A DNA stretch of 64,000 nt from Allobosea sp. CRIB-10. GTDB taxonomy: Bacteria; Pseudomonadota; Alphaproteobacteria; Rhizobiales; Beijerinckiaceae. A model generated the notes under the pieces. The model was not told where the DNA came from, did not search any database, and worked only from the letters and a program-made list of their open reading frames with translations. The DNA is taken from positions 186,001 to 250,000 of the forward strand of contig NZ_FOKP01000003.1 in assembly GCF_900112185.1 (NCBI RefSeq), given 5' to 3'. Of the stretch, positions 25,808 to 33,118 are shown piece after piece. The number at the start of each line of letters is the position of its first letter. Position 1 is the stretch's first letter. The position numbers and the translations under genes were made by a program.

Positions 25808-27148
25808 ATGACCTCTGCGCCGCGCGCCATCAGCTCGCCGAACGACCTCGAAGCCTACTGGATGCCGTTCACGGCGAACCGGTCGTTCAAGCAGAATCCG
25901 CGCATGGTCGCCCGCGCCGAGGGCATGTTCTACTACACCCCCGAGGGCAAGCCGGTTATGGACGGCACCGCCGGCCTGTGGTGCTGCAATGCCGGTCACG
26001 CCCGCGAGCCGATCATCCAGGCGATCCAGGCGCAGGCGCGCGAGCTCGACTACGCCCCGTCCTTCCAGTACGGCCACCCCAAGGTCTTCGCCGCGGCCGC
26101 CCGCATCGCGGCGCTGGCGCCGGGCGATCTCGACCACGTCTTCTTCGCCGGCTCGGGCTCGGAAGCGGCCGACTCCGCGCTGAAGATCGCCCTCGCCTAC
26201 TGGAACGTCTCGGGCAAAGGCTCGAAGACCCGGCTGATCGGCCGCGAGCGCGGCTATCACGGCGTCGGCTTCGGCGGCATCTCCGTCGGCGGCATGGTCA
26301 ACAACCGCAAGTTCTTCGGCGGTCTCCTGACCGGTACCGACCACATCTCCCACACCTATGACCGCGAGAAGCAGGCCTTCAGCAAGGGCGAGCCGGACTA
26401 TGGCGCGCATTTCGCCGATGATCTCGAGCGCGTCGTCGCCCTGCACGACGCCTCGACCATCGCCGCCGTGATCGTCGAACCGATGGCGGGCTCGACCGGC
26501 GCGCTGCCGCCGCCGAAGGGCTATCTCAAGCGGCTGCGCGAGCTCTGCGACAAGCACGGCATCCTCCTGATCTTCGACGAGGTCATCACCGGCTTCGGCC
26601 GCCTCGGCTTCGCCTTCGCCGCCGAGCGCTACGGCGTGATCCCCGACATGATCACCTTCGCCAAGGGCGTCACCTCAGGCACGGTGCCGATGGGCGGCGT
26701 GATCGTGCGCAAGCACATCTACGACGCCTTCATGAACGGCCCGGACAACGTCATCGAGCTGTTCCACGGCTACACCTATTCCGGCCACCCGCTGGCGGCG
26801 GCGGCCTCGCTGGCGGCGCTCGACATCTATCGCGAGGAGGGCCTGTTCGAGCGGGCGCGGGCGATGGAGGAGAGCTGGGCCGATGCGGTGATGAGCCTGA
26901 AGGGCGAGCCGAACGTGGTCGATATCCGCACGCTGGGCCTGGTCGGCGCCGTCGACCTCGCCCCCCGCGCCGACGGTGTCGGCAAACGCGCCTTCGAGGC
27001 GATGGATCGCCTCTTCCGCGATGAAGGCCTGATGGTCCGCACCGCCGCCGACACGATCGCCTTCTCGCCGCCGCTGATTATCAGCGAATCCCAGGTCGAG
27101 GAGCTGATCGGCAAGCTGCGCCGGGTGATCCGGGCGGTGGCGAACTGA
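25808..27148 (+). CDS. class III aminotransferase, omega-amino acid--pyruvate aminotransferase type
   Basis: A 446-residue PLP enzyme. It starts with NDLEAYWMPFTANRSFKQNP and has the class III signature IFDEVITGFGRLG. The Schiff-base lysine lies in TFAKGVTSG. FFAGSGSEAADSALK binds the cofactor phosphate. The sequence strongly resembles beta-alanine:pyruvate transaminases, which deaminate beta-alanine or related omega-amino acids with pyruvate. It is transcribed alone, and the restriction-modification island begins 62 bases after its stop. Confidence 0.87.
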   Translation: MTSAPRAISSPNDLEAYWMPFTANRSFKQNPRMVARAEGMFYYTPEGKPVMDGTAGLWCCNAGHAREPIIQAIQAQARELDYAPSFQYGHPKVFAAAARIAALAPGDLDHVFFAGSGSEAADSALKIALAYWNVSGKGSKTRLIGRERGYHGVGFGGISVGGMVNNRKFFGGLLTGTDHISHTYDREKQAFSKGEPDYGAHFADDLERVVALHDASTIAAVIVEPMAGSTGALPPPKGYLKRLRELCDKHGILLIFDEVITGFGRLGFAFAAERYGVIPDMITFAKGVTSGTVPMGGVIVRKHIYDAFMNGPDNVIELFHGYTYSGHPLAAAASLAALDIYREEGLFERARAMEESWADAVMSLKGEPNVVDIRTLGLVGAVDLAPRADGVGKRAFEAMDRLFRDEGLMVRTAADTIAFSPPLIISESQVEELIGKLRRVIRAVAN

Positions 27149-27173
27149 GACTCGTTGCCGCTGCCCCGGCGTC

Positions 27174-27196
27174 ATGATCGGGCTTGTCCCGACCAT
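27174..27196. repeat. single-hairpin copy of an intergenic palindromic repeat at the restriction island edge
   Basis: ATGATCGGG, five bases, CCCGACCAT. It is nearly identical to the left half of the double-hairpin element at 36593-36675. It ends 14 bases before the last codon of the EcoRII-like gene. Confidence 0.75.
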
Positions 27197-27210
27197 GGCG
27201 CCATTGGCTG

Positions 27211-28572
27211 CTAGAGCCCCCAAATTCGCATTCTACTTCTAACGTCAATTTCAAAAAATGTTTTAAAATCTATTACATTAGTATGATGCTGATATTCAGA
27301 TATTTTTGACTTCTTTAAAAGCTCAGGAACTACGAGATTTATACCCATCCCCGCCATCTCTTCGATAGCGTTCGATGCAATGTTTTCGTCAACCGTGGCC
27401 AAGAACAACTCGCTACCATGCATCTCTCTCTCTACCTGCTTCCACCGTTCTCTGAGCGTGGTCTTTGCGCTCAAGATCAGGCCCGCGGCTTGCCCGGTTG
27501 AAGGTTTTTGCAACCTGCTTAGAGACGGCAGTATAAAATCAGGACGTTTTTTGGATTGAATTACTACCTGTTTTTCAAACGGGATTTGACCACCAACAAG
27601 CATCGCTTCAATGTGATGCTCAAACGAGTATCCCGCGCGTGACTTACGTTGCTGGCTCGCAGATAGCAAAAGCGCGTCGATTTCAGGCAGTTTATCAACC
27701 AAACTCCGAATGAGCTGCCCAGTCGAAACTGATGAGGGCTGATCTCCCAATACGATGCGGACCAGAGCAACTGCGCATTCGCGCCGTTGATATTCACGAA
27801 ACATATCCCACTCGATACCGCGGCTGACTTCTCGCAGAACATCACCTGGATTATCCAGAAGCCGGGAGTCAAGATTAGCAATACCTTGCTTTTGCAGGTA
27901 TGCATTTCGAGCCAGCGTAGCCAGTGCGAGTGTTGTAGGCATAGCGGCGCTATCTCTGGCAAATTTTTCAATCAGGCCAGCTTTCCATGCAGCGATAACC
28001 TGTTCTGCGAAATCTAATATTTTTCTATTCTCCTCCCGCCTCTTAAGCGCGGGATCGAAGATCTCGATCCTAAAATCCGGCTGAATTGCTAGAAAATTGG
28101 TCAGATACAGAGCATCTTCTGAGCTCGAATCGATTGTTAAGCACCGATAGCTCAATCCGTTTTGGTCTTGAACTCTGCCCATCACTAAAAAAGAGGCCGG
28201 AGACAAATCTACGAAGGCCGCCTTCGGCAACCGCGTCAAGTGTGTCTCCGGTCCTTTGCTGGTATAATGGACCAAACGGGTGTCTGCTCGTGTCTCGTTT
28301 ACTTCCGGCCAGTTCGTTTGAAAAAAAACTTCGCGAATCGGATCGCCACCATCGCTTCCTCGATTCTTCTCACTCAGGGGCGGAAAAAAACCTCCGTCTC
28401 GCTGCAGCGGAGGTATGTAAACCCCGGCTTGATGCTTATTTGTGAATCGCGCCCAGTCGCGGTCATTGTTAGAAAGTTTTTTGACCAAAACAGACGACGA
28501 GATTGCTAGCAATTCGACGAGAAGTGCCGCCTCAATAGTTGGTTCTTGAGGTATATAATTTTTTTTACTCAC
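27211..28572 (-). CDS. EcoRII-type restriction endonuclease (type IIE)
   Basis: A 453-residue protein. The C-terminal part from about 305 matches the EcoRII catalytic domain: RKSRAGYSFEHHIEAML with E318, KKRPDFILPS with D345, and LSAKTTLRERW with K370, a PD-(D/E)xK-type nuclease site. NLVVPE follows in the right place. The N-terminal 300 residues occupy the place of the EcoRII effector (allosteric DNA-binding) domain but I could not match them closely. Known EcoRII-type enzymes cut CCWGG and need two sites. The gene overlaps the vsr stop by eight bases, is third in a dcm-vsr-endonuclease operon, and is much A+T-richer than its surroundings, indicating transfer. Confidence 0.87.
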   Translation of the reverse strand: MSKKNYIPQEPTIEAALLVELLAISSSVLVKKLSNNDRDWARFTNKHQAGVYIPPLQRDGGFFPPLSEKNRGSDGGDPIREVFFQTNWPEVNETRADTRLVHYTSKGPETHLTRLPKAAFVDLSPASFLVMGRVQDQNGLSYRCLTIDSSSEDALYLTNFLAIQPDFRIEIFDPALKRREENRKILDFAEQVIAAWKAGLIEKFARDSAAMPTTLALATLARNAYLQKQGIANLDSRLLDNPGDVLREVSRGIEWDMFREYQRRECAVALVRIVLGDQPSSVSTGQLIRSLVDKLPEIDALLLSASQQRKSRAGYSFEHHIEAMLVGGQIPFEKQVVIQSKKRPDFILPSLSRLQKPSTGQAAGLILSAKTTLRERWKQVEREMHGSELFLATVDENIASNAIEEMAGMGINLVVPELLKKSKISEYQHHTNVIDFKTFFEIDVRSRMRIWGL

Positions 28573-29026
28573 ACACGCCTCCCCTTATCTCCAAGGAAGC
28601 AGCATCCGACCGCAACCAGTTTTCACATAACTCAATTACCTCAATTAGGGGTATTCGTGTTTTTCCTTTCAATGCGCACTCCCAAACTACTCCTCGTCGC
28701 CATCCCGCCGTCGACAGAGCACTGGCCGTATCTCGATCTACAAATTTGTTTCGATTGATTTTGTCATGCCAGAATTTTTCGCGCGATTTTGGCCAACGGA
28801 ACAGATGACAATCGTGACCATGCCAGAAACAACCGTGAGCAAATATGACGGCTCGATAAACCGGAAACACAATGTCAGGTTTTCCAGGCAACGCGGAATC
28901 ATGCAGTCGAAATCTAAATCCTCGCGCGTGCAGTCCTTTGCGCAATAAGAGTTCTGGTTTCGTGTTTTTGCCGCGAATGCCAGACATCATCCGGCTACGA
29001 ACATGGGGTGCAACAATATCAGGCAT
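28565..29026 (-). CDS. vsr: very-short-patch mismatch repair endonuclease Vsr
   Basis: A 153-residue Vsr from the ATG at 29026, chosen because the protein then begins at the family N-terminus ([20 protein letters not shown]). With this start the residues fall at the E. coli Vsr positions as I recall them: catalytic D51 in GKPDIVF, H64, H69 and D97, and zinc ligands C66, H71, C73 and C117. Vsr nicks 5' to the T of T:G mismatches left by deamination of 5-methylcytosine at Dcm-type sites. It overlaps the methyltransferase stop by eight bases and the endonuclease start by eight bases, so all three are coupled. Confidence 0.93.
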   Translation of the reverse strand: MPDIVAPHVRSRMMSGIRGKNTKPELLLRKGLHARGFRFRLHDSALPGKPDIVFPVYRAVIFAHGCFWHGHDCHLFRWPKSREKFWHDKINRNKFVDRDTASALSTAGWRRGVVWECALKGKTRIPLIEVIELCENWLRSDAASLEIRGGVCE

Positions 29027-30239
29027 GCGCCTGACTATTGGCAGCCGCAGTATACTTCGCGCCATCGAGTGCAGCTTCAATAAACGGCTTCATTGCGCCA
29101 GCCACAAACTCCACTACGGGCACAACAACCGAGTTCCCGAATTGCCGATAGGCCTGCGTGTCGGAAACAGGGATTTTGAAGCTCCGATCCTTGGTCTCGA
29201 ATCCCATCAACCGTGCGCATTCCCTCGGCGTCAACCGACGCGGCCGCTTGCCCGGCTGGTCGATAAGAATTTCAGAGCCATCCTTGTAATAGCGCGCCGA
29301 AAGGGTTCTTGCGACATCGTTGGGCCCAAACAGGCTGTAGCCGAATCCGTTTCCAGCTGCCTGATGCTTCTCCTTGTATCCCTTCAGATAACCCCAGAGA
29401 TGCTCAGTCAGCGTGTACTTGGGGTCGACCTCATCAGACGGATCGAGGATTGTGCCCAGCTTGGGCCCGTTGCCTGATTTTGGTACTTTCAGACTTGCGA
29501 AGTCGAATGCTGTCTGCTCGCGAAACCCGACAATGAAAATGCGTTCCCGCTTCTGCGGCACCCAAGGCTCAGAACTGATCACGCGATACTGCACGTGATA
29601 ACCAAGTTCGTTCCTGAGAACATTCAGGATCGTCGCAAAAGTGCGACCCTGATCGTGATTTTCAAGATTCTTGACGTTCTCAAGCAGGAATGCCGCTGGT
29701 CTGTGACGAGCGATGATCTGGGCGGTATCAAAGAAAAGCGTGCCCTGCGTATCGCATAGAAAGCCATGAGGTCTACCCAAAGCGTTCTTTTTGGAAACGC
29801 CGGCGATAGAGAACGGCTGACAGGGAAAGCCCGCAAGCAGCACATCGTGCTCGGGCACAAGCTCAGGATTCTCCGAATATTGCCTGATGTCGCCCGCGAT
29901 TTCGTGGTTATCCCTGAAATTCAGCGCATATGTTTTCTGGCTGAACGGGTCCCACTCCGACGTAAAGGCGCAATGACCACCAATGCTCTCGAATCCGAGC
30001 CTTAGCCCACCGATCCCGGCAAAGAGATCGATAAACCGAAATGATGGTCTTGCAGGTGGGAGGCCTTCATCGCCAGCCTTGTCGAGCAGTCGCCAGACCG
30101 GTGGAGGTGGCTGGCATTCTCCGTTCTCGTATCGATAGACCTGCCTTAGCGAGGTGCCTAAAGCCTTGGCTGCTTCCTCGATCGTGAGCCCGGACTGCTC
30201 GCGAAACAGGGCAAATGTGGTCTTGGGCCGGGTAAGCAT
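29019..30239 (-). CDS. dcm: Dcm/M.EcoRII-type DNA (cytosine-5)-methyltransferase with N-terminal HTH
   Basis: A 406-residue C5-methyltransferase. Residues about 15-45 form an XRE-like helix-turn-helix ([20 protein letters not shown]). Catalytic motifs follow: FAGIGG at 73-78 (SAM binding), G-F-P-C-Q with the nucleophile C140, ENV at 187-189 and QKRERI at 229-234. [15 protein letters not shown] and the target region around [19 protein letters not shown] closely resemble M.EcoRII/Dcm, so the predicted site is CCWGG, methylated at the inner C. N-terminal HTH domains in this class (for example M.SsoII) repress their own promoter. A perfect palindrome 32 bases upstream fits this. First gene of the island operon. 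Confidence 0.94.
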   Translation of the reverse strand: MLTRPKTTFALFREQSGLTIEEAAKALGTSLRQVYRYENGECQPPPPVWRLLDKAGDEGLPPARPSFRFIDLFAGIGGLRLGFESIGGHCAFTSEWDPFSQKTYALNFRDNHEIAGDIRQYSENPELVPEHDVLLAGFPCQPFSIAGVSKKNALGRPHGFLCDTQGTLFFDTAQIIARHRPAAFLLENVKNLENHDQGRTFATILNVLRNELGYHVQYRVISSEPWVPQKRERIFIVGFREQTAFDFASLKVPKSGNGPKLGTILDPSDEVDPKYTLTEHLWGYLKGYKEKHQAAGNGFGYSLFGPNDVARTLSARYYKDGSEILIDQPGKRPRRLTPRECARLMGFETKDRSFKIPVSDTQAYRQFGNSVVVPVVEFVAGAMKPFIEAALDGAKYTAAANSQAHA

Positions 30240-30270
30240 CGAAATCTCGAATCACTGCTGGGTCGATTTT

Positions 30271-30283
30271 TGTCAGACTGACA
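30271..30283. promoter_or_regulatory. candidate operator of the methyltransferase HTH domain
   Basis: A perfect 13-bp palindrome, TGTCAG-A-CTGACA. It ends 31 bases upstream of the methyltransferase ATG, in the promoter region of the dcm-vsr-endonuclease operon. It is a natural candidate for autorepression by the methyltransferase N-terminal HTH. Confidence 0.6.
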
Positions 30284-30359
30284 CTATTCGACACGGCGAG
30301 CAATTAATGTTCTATGTATGTTCCCAGTTGATGCTACTGAGAAAGTCACTGCCAGGCAT

Positions 30360-30854
30360 CTAGCCCCGCCGCAGCTTGTTGTAGCGGGCCACCAGCCTGT
30401 CGCGCTTGAGCCGCGACAGGCGGTCGATCCAGAAGATGCCGTCGAGCTGGTCGATCTCGTGCTGATGGCAGACCGCGAGCAGGCCGTCGGCATCCTCGCT
30501 CCGCTCGCTGCCCTCCAGATCCTGATAGCGCACGCGGATGCGGGCATGGCGCTCCAACTCGTCGGTGACGCCGGGCATCGAGACGCTGCCCTCGGTGTGG
30601 CTGATGGTTTCGCGCGAGACCTGATCCAGCACCGGATTGGCATAGATGCGGACCTCGCCGGGCGTCAGCTCCAGCACGACGAGGCGCGAGAGCACGCCGA
30701 TATGCGGCGCGGTGATGCCGATGCCGGGCGCTGCCCGCATCGTGTCGAGCAGGTCTTCGGCGAGCGCGCGCAGATCGGCATCGAAGCGTGTGACCGGCGC
30801 TGCGGGCAAACGCAGACGCGGGTCGGGAAAGCTCAGGATCGGGCGAATGGGCAT
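30360..30854 (-). CDS. peptide deformylase-like protein with substituted metal ligands
   Basis: A 164-residue peptide deformylase homologue from the ATG at 30854 (MPIRPILSFPDPRLRLPA). All three signature motifs are altered. Motif 1 reads GIGITAPHIG, with His where the catalytic Gln is expected. Motif 2 reads E88-G-S90-V-S, with Ser in place of the metal-ligand Cys90. Motif 3 reads H132-E-I-D-Q136, with Gln in place of the second ligand His136. Residue numbers coincide with E. coli deformylase. Only H132 and the catalytic E133 remain, so normal N-formyl-Met deformylation is doubtful. A regular def gene is expected elsewhere in the genome. It may bind ribosomes or peptides without catalysis, or use another metal arrangement. 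Confidence 0.85.
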   Translation of the reverse strand: MPIRPILSFPDPRLRLPAAPVTRFDADLRALAEDLLDTMRAAPGIGITAPHIGVLSRLVVLELTPGEVRIYANPVLDQVSRETISHTEGSVSMPGVTDELERHARIRVRYQDLEGSERSEDADGLLAVCHQHEIDQLDGIFWIDRLSRLKRDRLVARYNKLRRG

Positions 30855-30906
30855 GATGTCGTGCTTGTCCTCGCAGCTCAGTATTCCGCCGAAGCGAGCC
30901 CGCCCG

Positions 30907-31173
30907 TCAGCGCGCGACGCGCCAGGCGACGAGAACCGCGAGCGCGGCCGGCACCAGGAAGACCACGGCAAGGATCGGCAGTTCCTCGCGCACCGAATAA
31001 CCGGCCCTGGTGACGCCGACCCACATATTGACCAGCGCGATCGCCAGCCAGGCCGGCACGAACAGCTTCGCCGCCGTCGCGAAGGCCGGCTCGGCCCCGC
31101 CCCAGAGCTTGCCGAAGAGGAGGAACAGGCCGAGCAGGATGATCCCGCCGCCGATCACCATTGCCATATGCAT
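30907..31173 (-). CDS. small hypothetical inner-membrane protein
   Basis: About 88 residues from the ATG at 31173, with alternative in-frame ATGs at 31167 and 31161. Three hydrophobic segments are seen: MVIGGGIILLGLFLLFG, LFVPAWLAIALVNMWVG, and the C-terminal ILAVVFLVPAALAVLVAW. The longer frame back to 31311 would add a polar tail without membrane character and is not preferred. It lies between the deformylase-like gene and the SDR gene on the same strand. No function is recognised. Confidence 0.65.
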   Translation of the reverse strand: MHMAMVIGGGIILLGLFLLFGKLWGGAEPAFATAAKLFVPAWLAIALVNMWVGVTRAGYSVREELPILAVVFLVPAALAVLVAWRVAR

Positions 31174-31311
31174 GGGCCGCCCCCACTCGGAACCCCGTTC
31201 CGCACCGTCTTGATAGCTTTGCCAGGATAGACGGGAGCTGAATGAACGCTTCAGCTCCCGGCAAGGAAAGCTGCCGGCCACCCTCAACCAGAATAGCCGG
31301 GGCCTTGGCAT

Positions 31312-32085
31312 TCACTTCGTCGTATAGCCGCCATTGACCAGGATGGTCTGGCCGGTCATCCACCAGCCGTCCGAGACAAGGAAGCGGATGAAGGGAACGA
31401 CGTCCTCGATATCGGTGAGGCCGGTCTTCGAGAACTTCGAGAGCGCGGCCGCGGTCTTGTGATAGGCGACCGCATCCCTACCCTCGGCAGGATAGAAGAA
31501 CGGCGTATCCATCGGGCCGGGCCCGATCGCGGTGACCGAGATGCCGCGCTCGCCGAATTCCTTGGAAGCGGCGCGGGTGAAATGCTCCACCGGGGCCTTC
31601 ATGCCGGCATAGGCGGCATAGAACGGCGTGAAGGCGCCGAGCAGGGAGGTAACCACCGTGGTGATCTTACCGTTGTCGTTCAGCGCCTTGCCGGCCTCCT
31701 TGAGGAAGAAGAAGGCCGATTTCGAATTCACCGCGGCCATCTCGTCGTATTCGGCCTCGCTGATCTCGGCCATCGGCTTCTTCAGCACCTTGCCGACGGT
31801 GTTGATCGCGATGTCCGGCCGGCCTACCGCGACAATGGTGTCGGCGAAGAGCTTCTCGACGGCGCCGGCCGTGGTGAGGTCGGCCCGGAAGGCAACGGCC
31901 TCTGCACCCGCGGCCTTCACCACGGCGACGGTCGCATCGGCATCCGCCTTGGCCGCGGCACTGTTGTAGTGGATCGCCACTGCCTTGGCGCCGTGGGCAG
32001 CGAGATCGCGGGCGAGCAAGCCGCCGAGATTCTTGGCGCCGCCGGCGATGATGACGGTCTTGTCCTTGATGCTGTGGTCGGCCAT
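31312..32085 (-). CDS. short-chain dehydrogenase/reductase
   Basis: A 257-residue SDR from the ATG at 32085 (MADHSIKDKTVIIAGGAKN). The cofactor loop is GGAKNLGG, INTVG is the NAG-like structural motif, and the catalytic Y-x-x-x-K lies in YAGMK with a Ser in VTSLLG upstream. The C-terminal VNGGYTTK is typical of 3-oxoacyl reductase-like SDRs. It catalyses NAD(P)H-dependent oxidation or reduction of an unknown alcohol or ketone. It is divergent from a LysR gene, and a palindrome lies between the two starts, suggesting LysR control. Confidence 0.83.
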   Translation of the reverse strand: MADHSIKDKTVIIAGGAKNLGGLLARDLAAHGAKAVAIHYNSAAAKADADATVAVVKAAGAEAVAFRADLTTAGAVEKLFADTIVAVGRPDIAINTVGKVLKKPMAEISEAEYDEMAAVNSKSAFFFLKEAGKALNDNGKITTVVTSLLGAFTPFYAAYAGMKAPVEHFTRAASKEFGERGISVTAIGPGPMDTPFFYPAEGRDAVAYHKTAAALSKFSKTGLTDIEDVVPFIRFLVSDGWWMTGQTILVNGGYTTK

Positions 32086-32170
32086 GGCCTCGTCTCCTGC
32101 TGTCGCTGCGAGCCCTGCTCGCCTCGTCAGCAAGGTAGCCAGACGATTGTTCCGATAAAGCCGGATAAGC

Positions 32171-32185
32171 TGACATGACTTGTCA
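32171..32185. promoter_or_regulatory. candidate LysR operator between SDR and lysR genes
   Basis: TGACA, five bases, TGTCA: a perfect 5-bp dyad of 15 bp total. It lies 30 bases upstream of the LysR ATG and 85 bases upstream of the SDR ATG, the expected place for an autoregulated LysR binding site. Confidence 0.45.
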
Positions 32186-32215
32186 GCGACGACGAACAAT
32201 CACATCGTGCCGGCC

Positions 32216-33118
32216 ATGGACCGGTTCGAGCTCTTTTCCACCTTCGCCCGCGTCGTCGAATGCGCCAGCTTCACCCGCGCCGCGGCGACGCTCGGCCAGC
32301 CGCGCTCCTCGGTCTCGGCGGCGATCCGGCTGCTGGAGGATCGGCTCGGGACGCGCCTGCTGCATCGCACGACCCGGCATGTCGCGCCGACGCAGGACGG
32401 GCTCGCCTTCTATGAGCGCTGCCTCAGATTGATCGCCGAGGTCGAGGAGGCCGAGACGCTGTTCCGCAGCGCCGGAGACGGGCCGGCGGGCAAGCTCCGG
32501 ATCGACGTGCCCGGCCGGATCGGCCGCCTGATCATCGCGCCGGCACTGCCCGATTTCCTGGCGCGCTATCCCGACATCTCGGTTACGCTCGGCGTCACCG
32601 ACCGGGCGGTCAACCTGATCGAGGACAGCGTCGACTGCGTGCTGCGCGTCGGTCCGCTCAGCGATTCCAGCCTGATCGCGCGCAATCTCGGCGAACTCAG
32701 GCTGATCAATGTCGCGAGCCCGGCCTATCTCGCGCGGTTTGGGGTGCCGGAAAACCCGGAGGACCTCTCGGCGCATGAAGCGGTGCACTATGCCTCGCCC
32801 TCGACCGGCGCGGTCGAGGACTGGCAATGGTTGGACAGCGGGCGATTGCACAGCCGGACGATGGCCGGCCGCGTCACCGTCAACAGCGCCGAGGCCTATA
32901 TCGCCTGCTGCCTTTCCGGACTCGGGCTGATCCAGATTCCGGCCTATGACGTCGCCGCGCATCTCGAGGCAGGCGAGCTGGTCGATGTTATGCCGGAGCA
33001 CAGGGCGGAACCGATGCCGGTCGCCCTGCTCTATCCACACCGGCAGCACCTCTCGCGCCGCCTCAAGGTCTTCGCCGACTGGCTGGAGCCGCTCCTGAAG
33101 GAGCGGCTCTTCGCCTGA
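32216..33118 (+). CDS. LysR-family transcriptional regulator
   Basis: A 300-residue LysR protein from the ATG at 32216 (MDRFELFSTFARVVE). The earlier TTG start at 32180 would add 12 non-conserved residues and overlap the candidate operator. The winged HTH is SFTRAAATLGQPRSSVSAAI followed by LEDRLGTRLLHRTTR. The periplasmic-binding-protein-like effector domain follows from about 90. It belongs to the AaeR/CrgA-like group by its general pattern. The divergent SDR gene is its probable target. It ends base-to-base against the convergent FadB-like gene. Confidence 0.88.
   Translation: MDRFELFSTFARVVECASFTRAAATLGQPRSSVSAAIRLLEDRLGTRLLHRTTRHVAPTQDGLAFYERCLRLIAEVEEAETLFRSAGDGPAGKLRIDVPGRIGRLIIAPALPDFLARYPDISVTLGVTDRAVNLIEDSVDCVLRVGPLSDSSLIARNLGELRLINVASPAYLARFGVPENPEDLSAHEAVHYASPSTGAVEDWQWLDSGRLHSRTMAGRVTVNSAEAYIACCLSGLGLIQIPAYDVAAHLEAGELVDVMPEHRAEPMPVALLYPHRQHLSRRLKVFADWLEPLLKERLFA

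Noticed and set aside
30360..30854. Possibility that the deformylase substitutions are sequencing errors or gene decay
   Set aside because: The frame is intact and three separate motifs are changed by in-frame codon differences, so a random error is unlikely.
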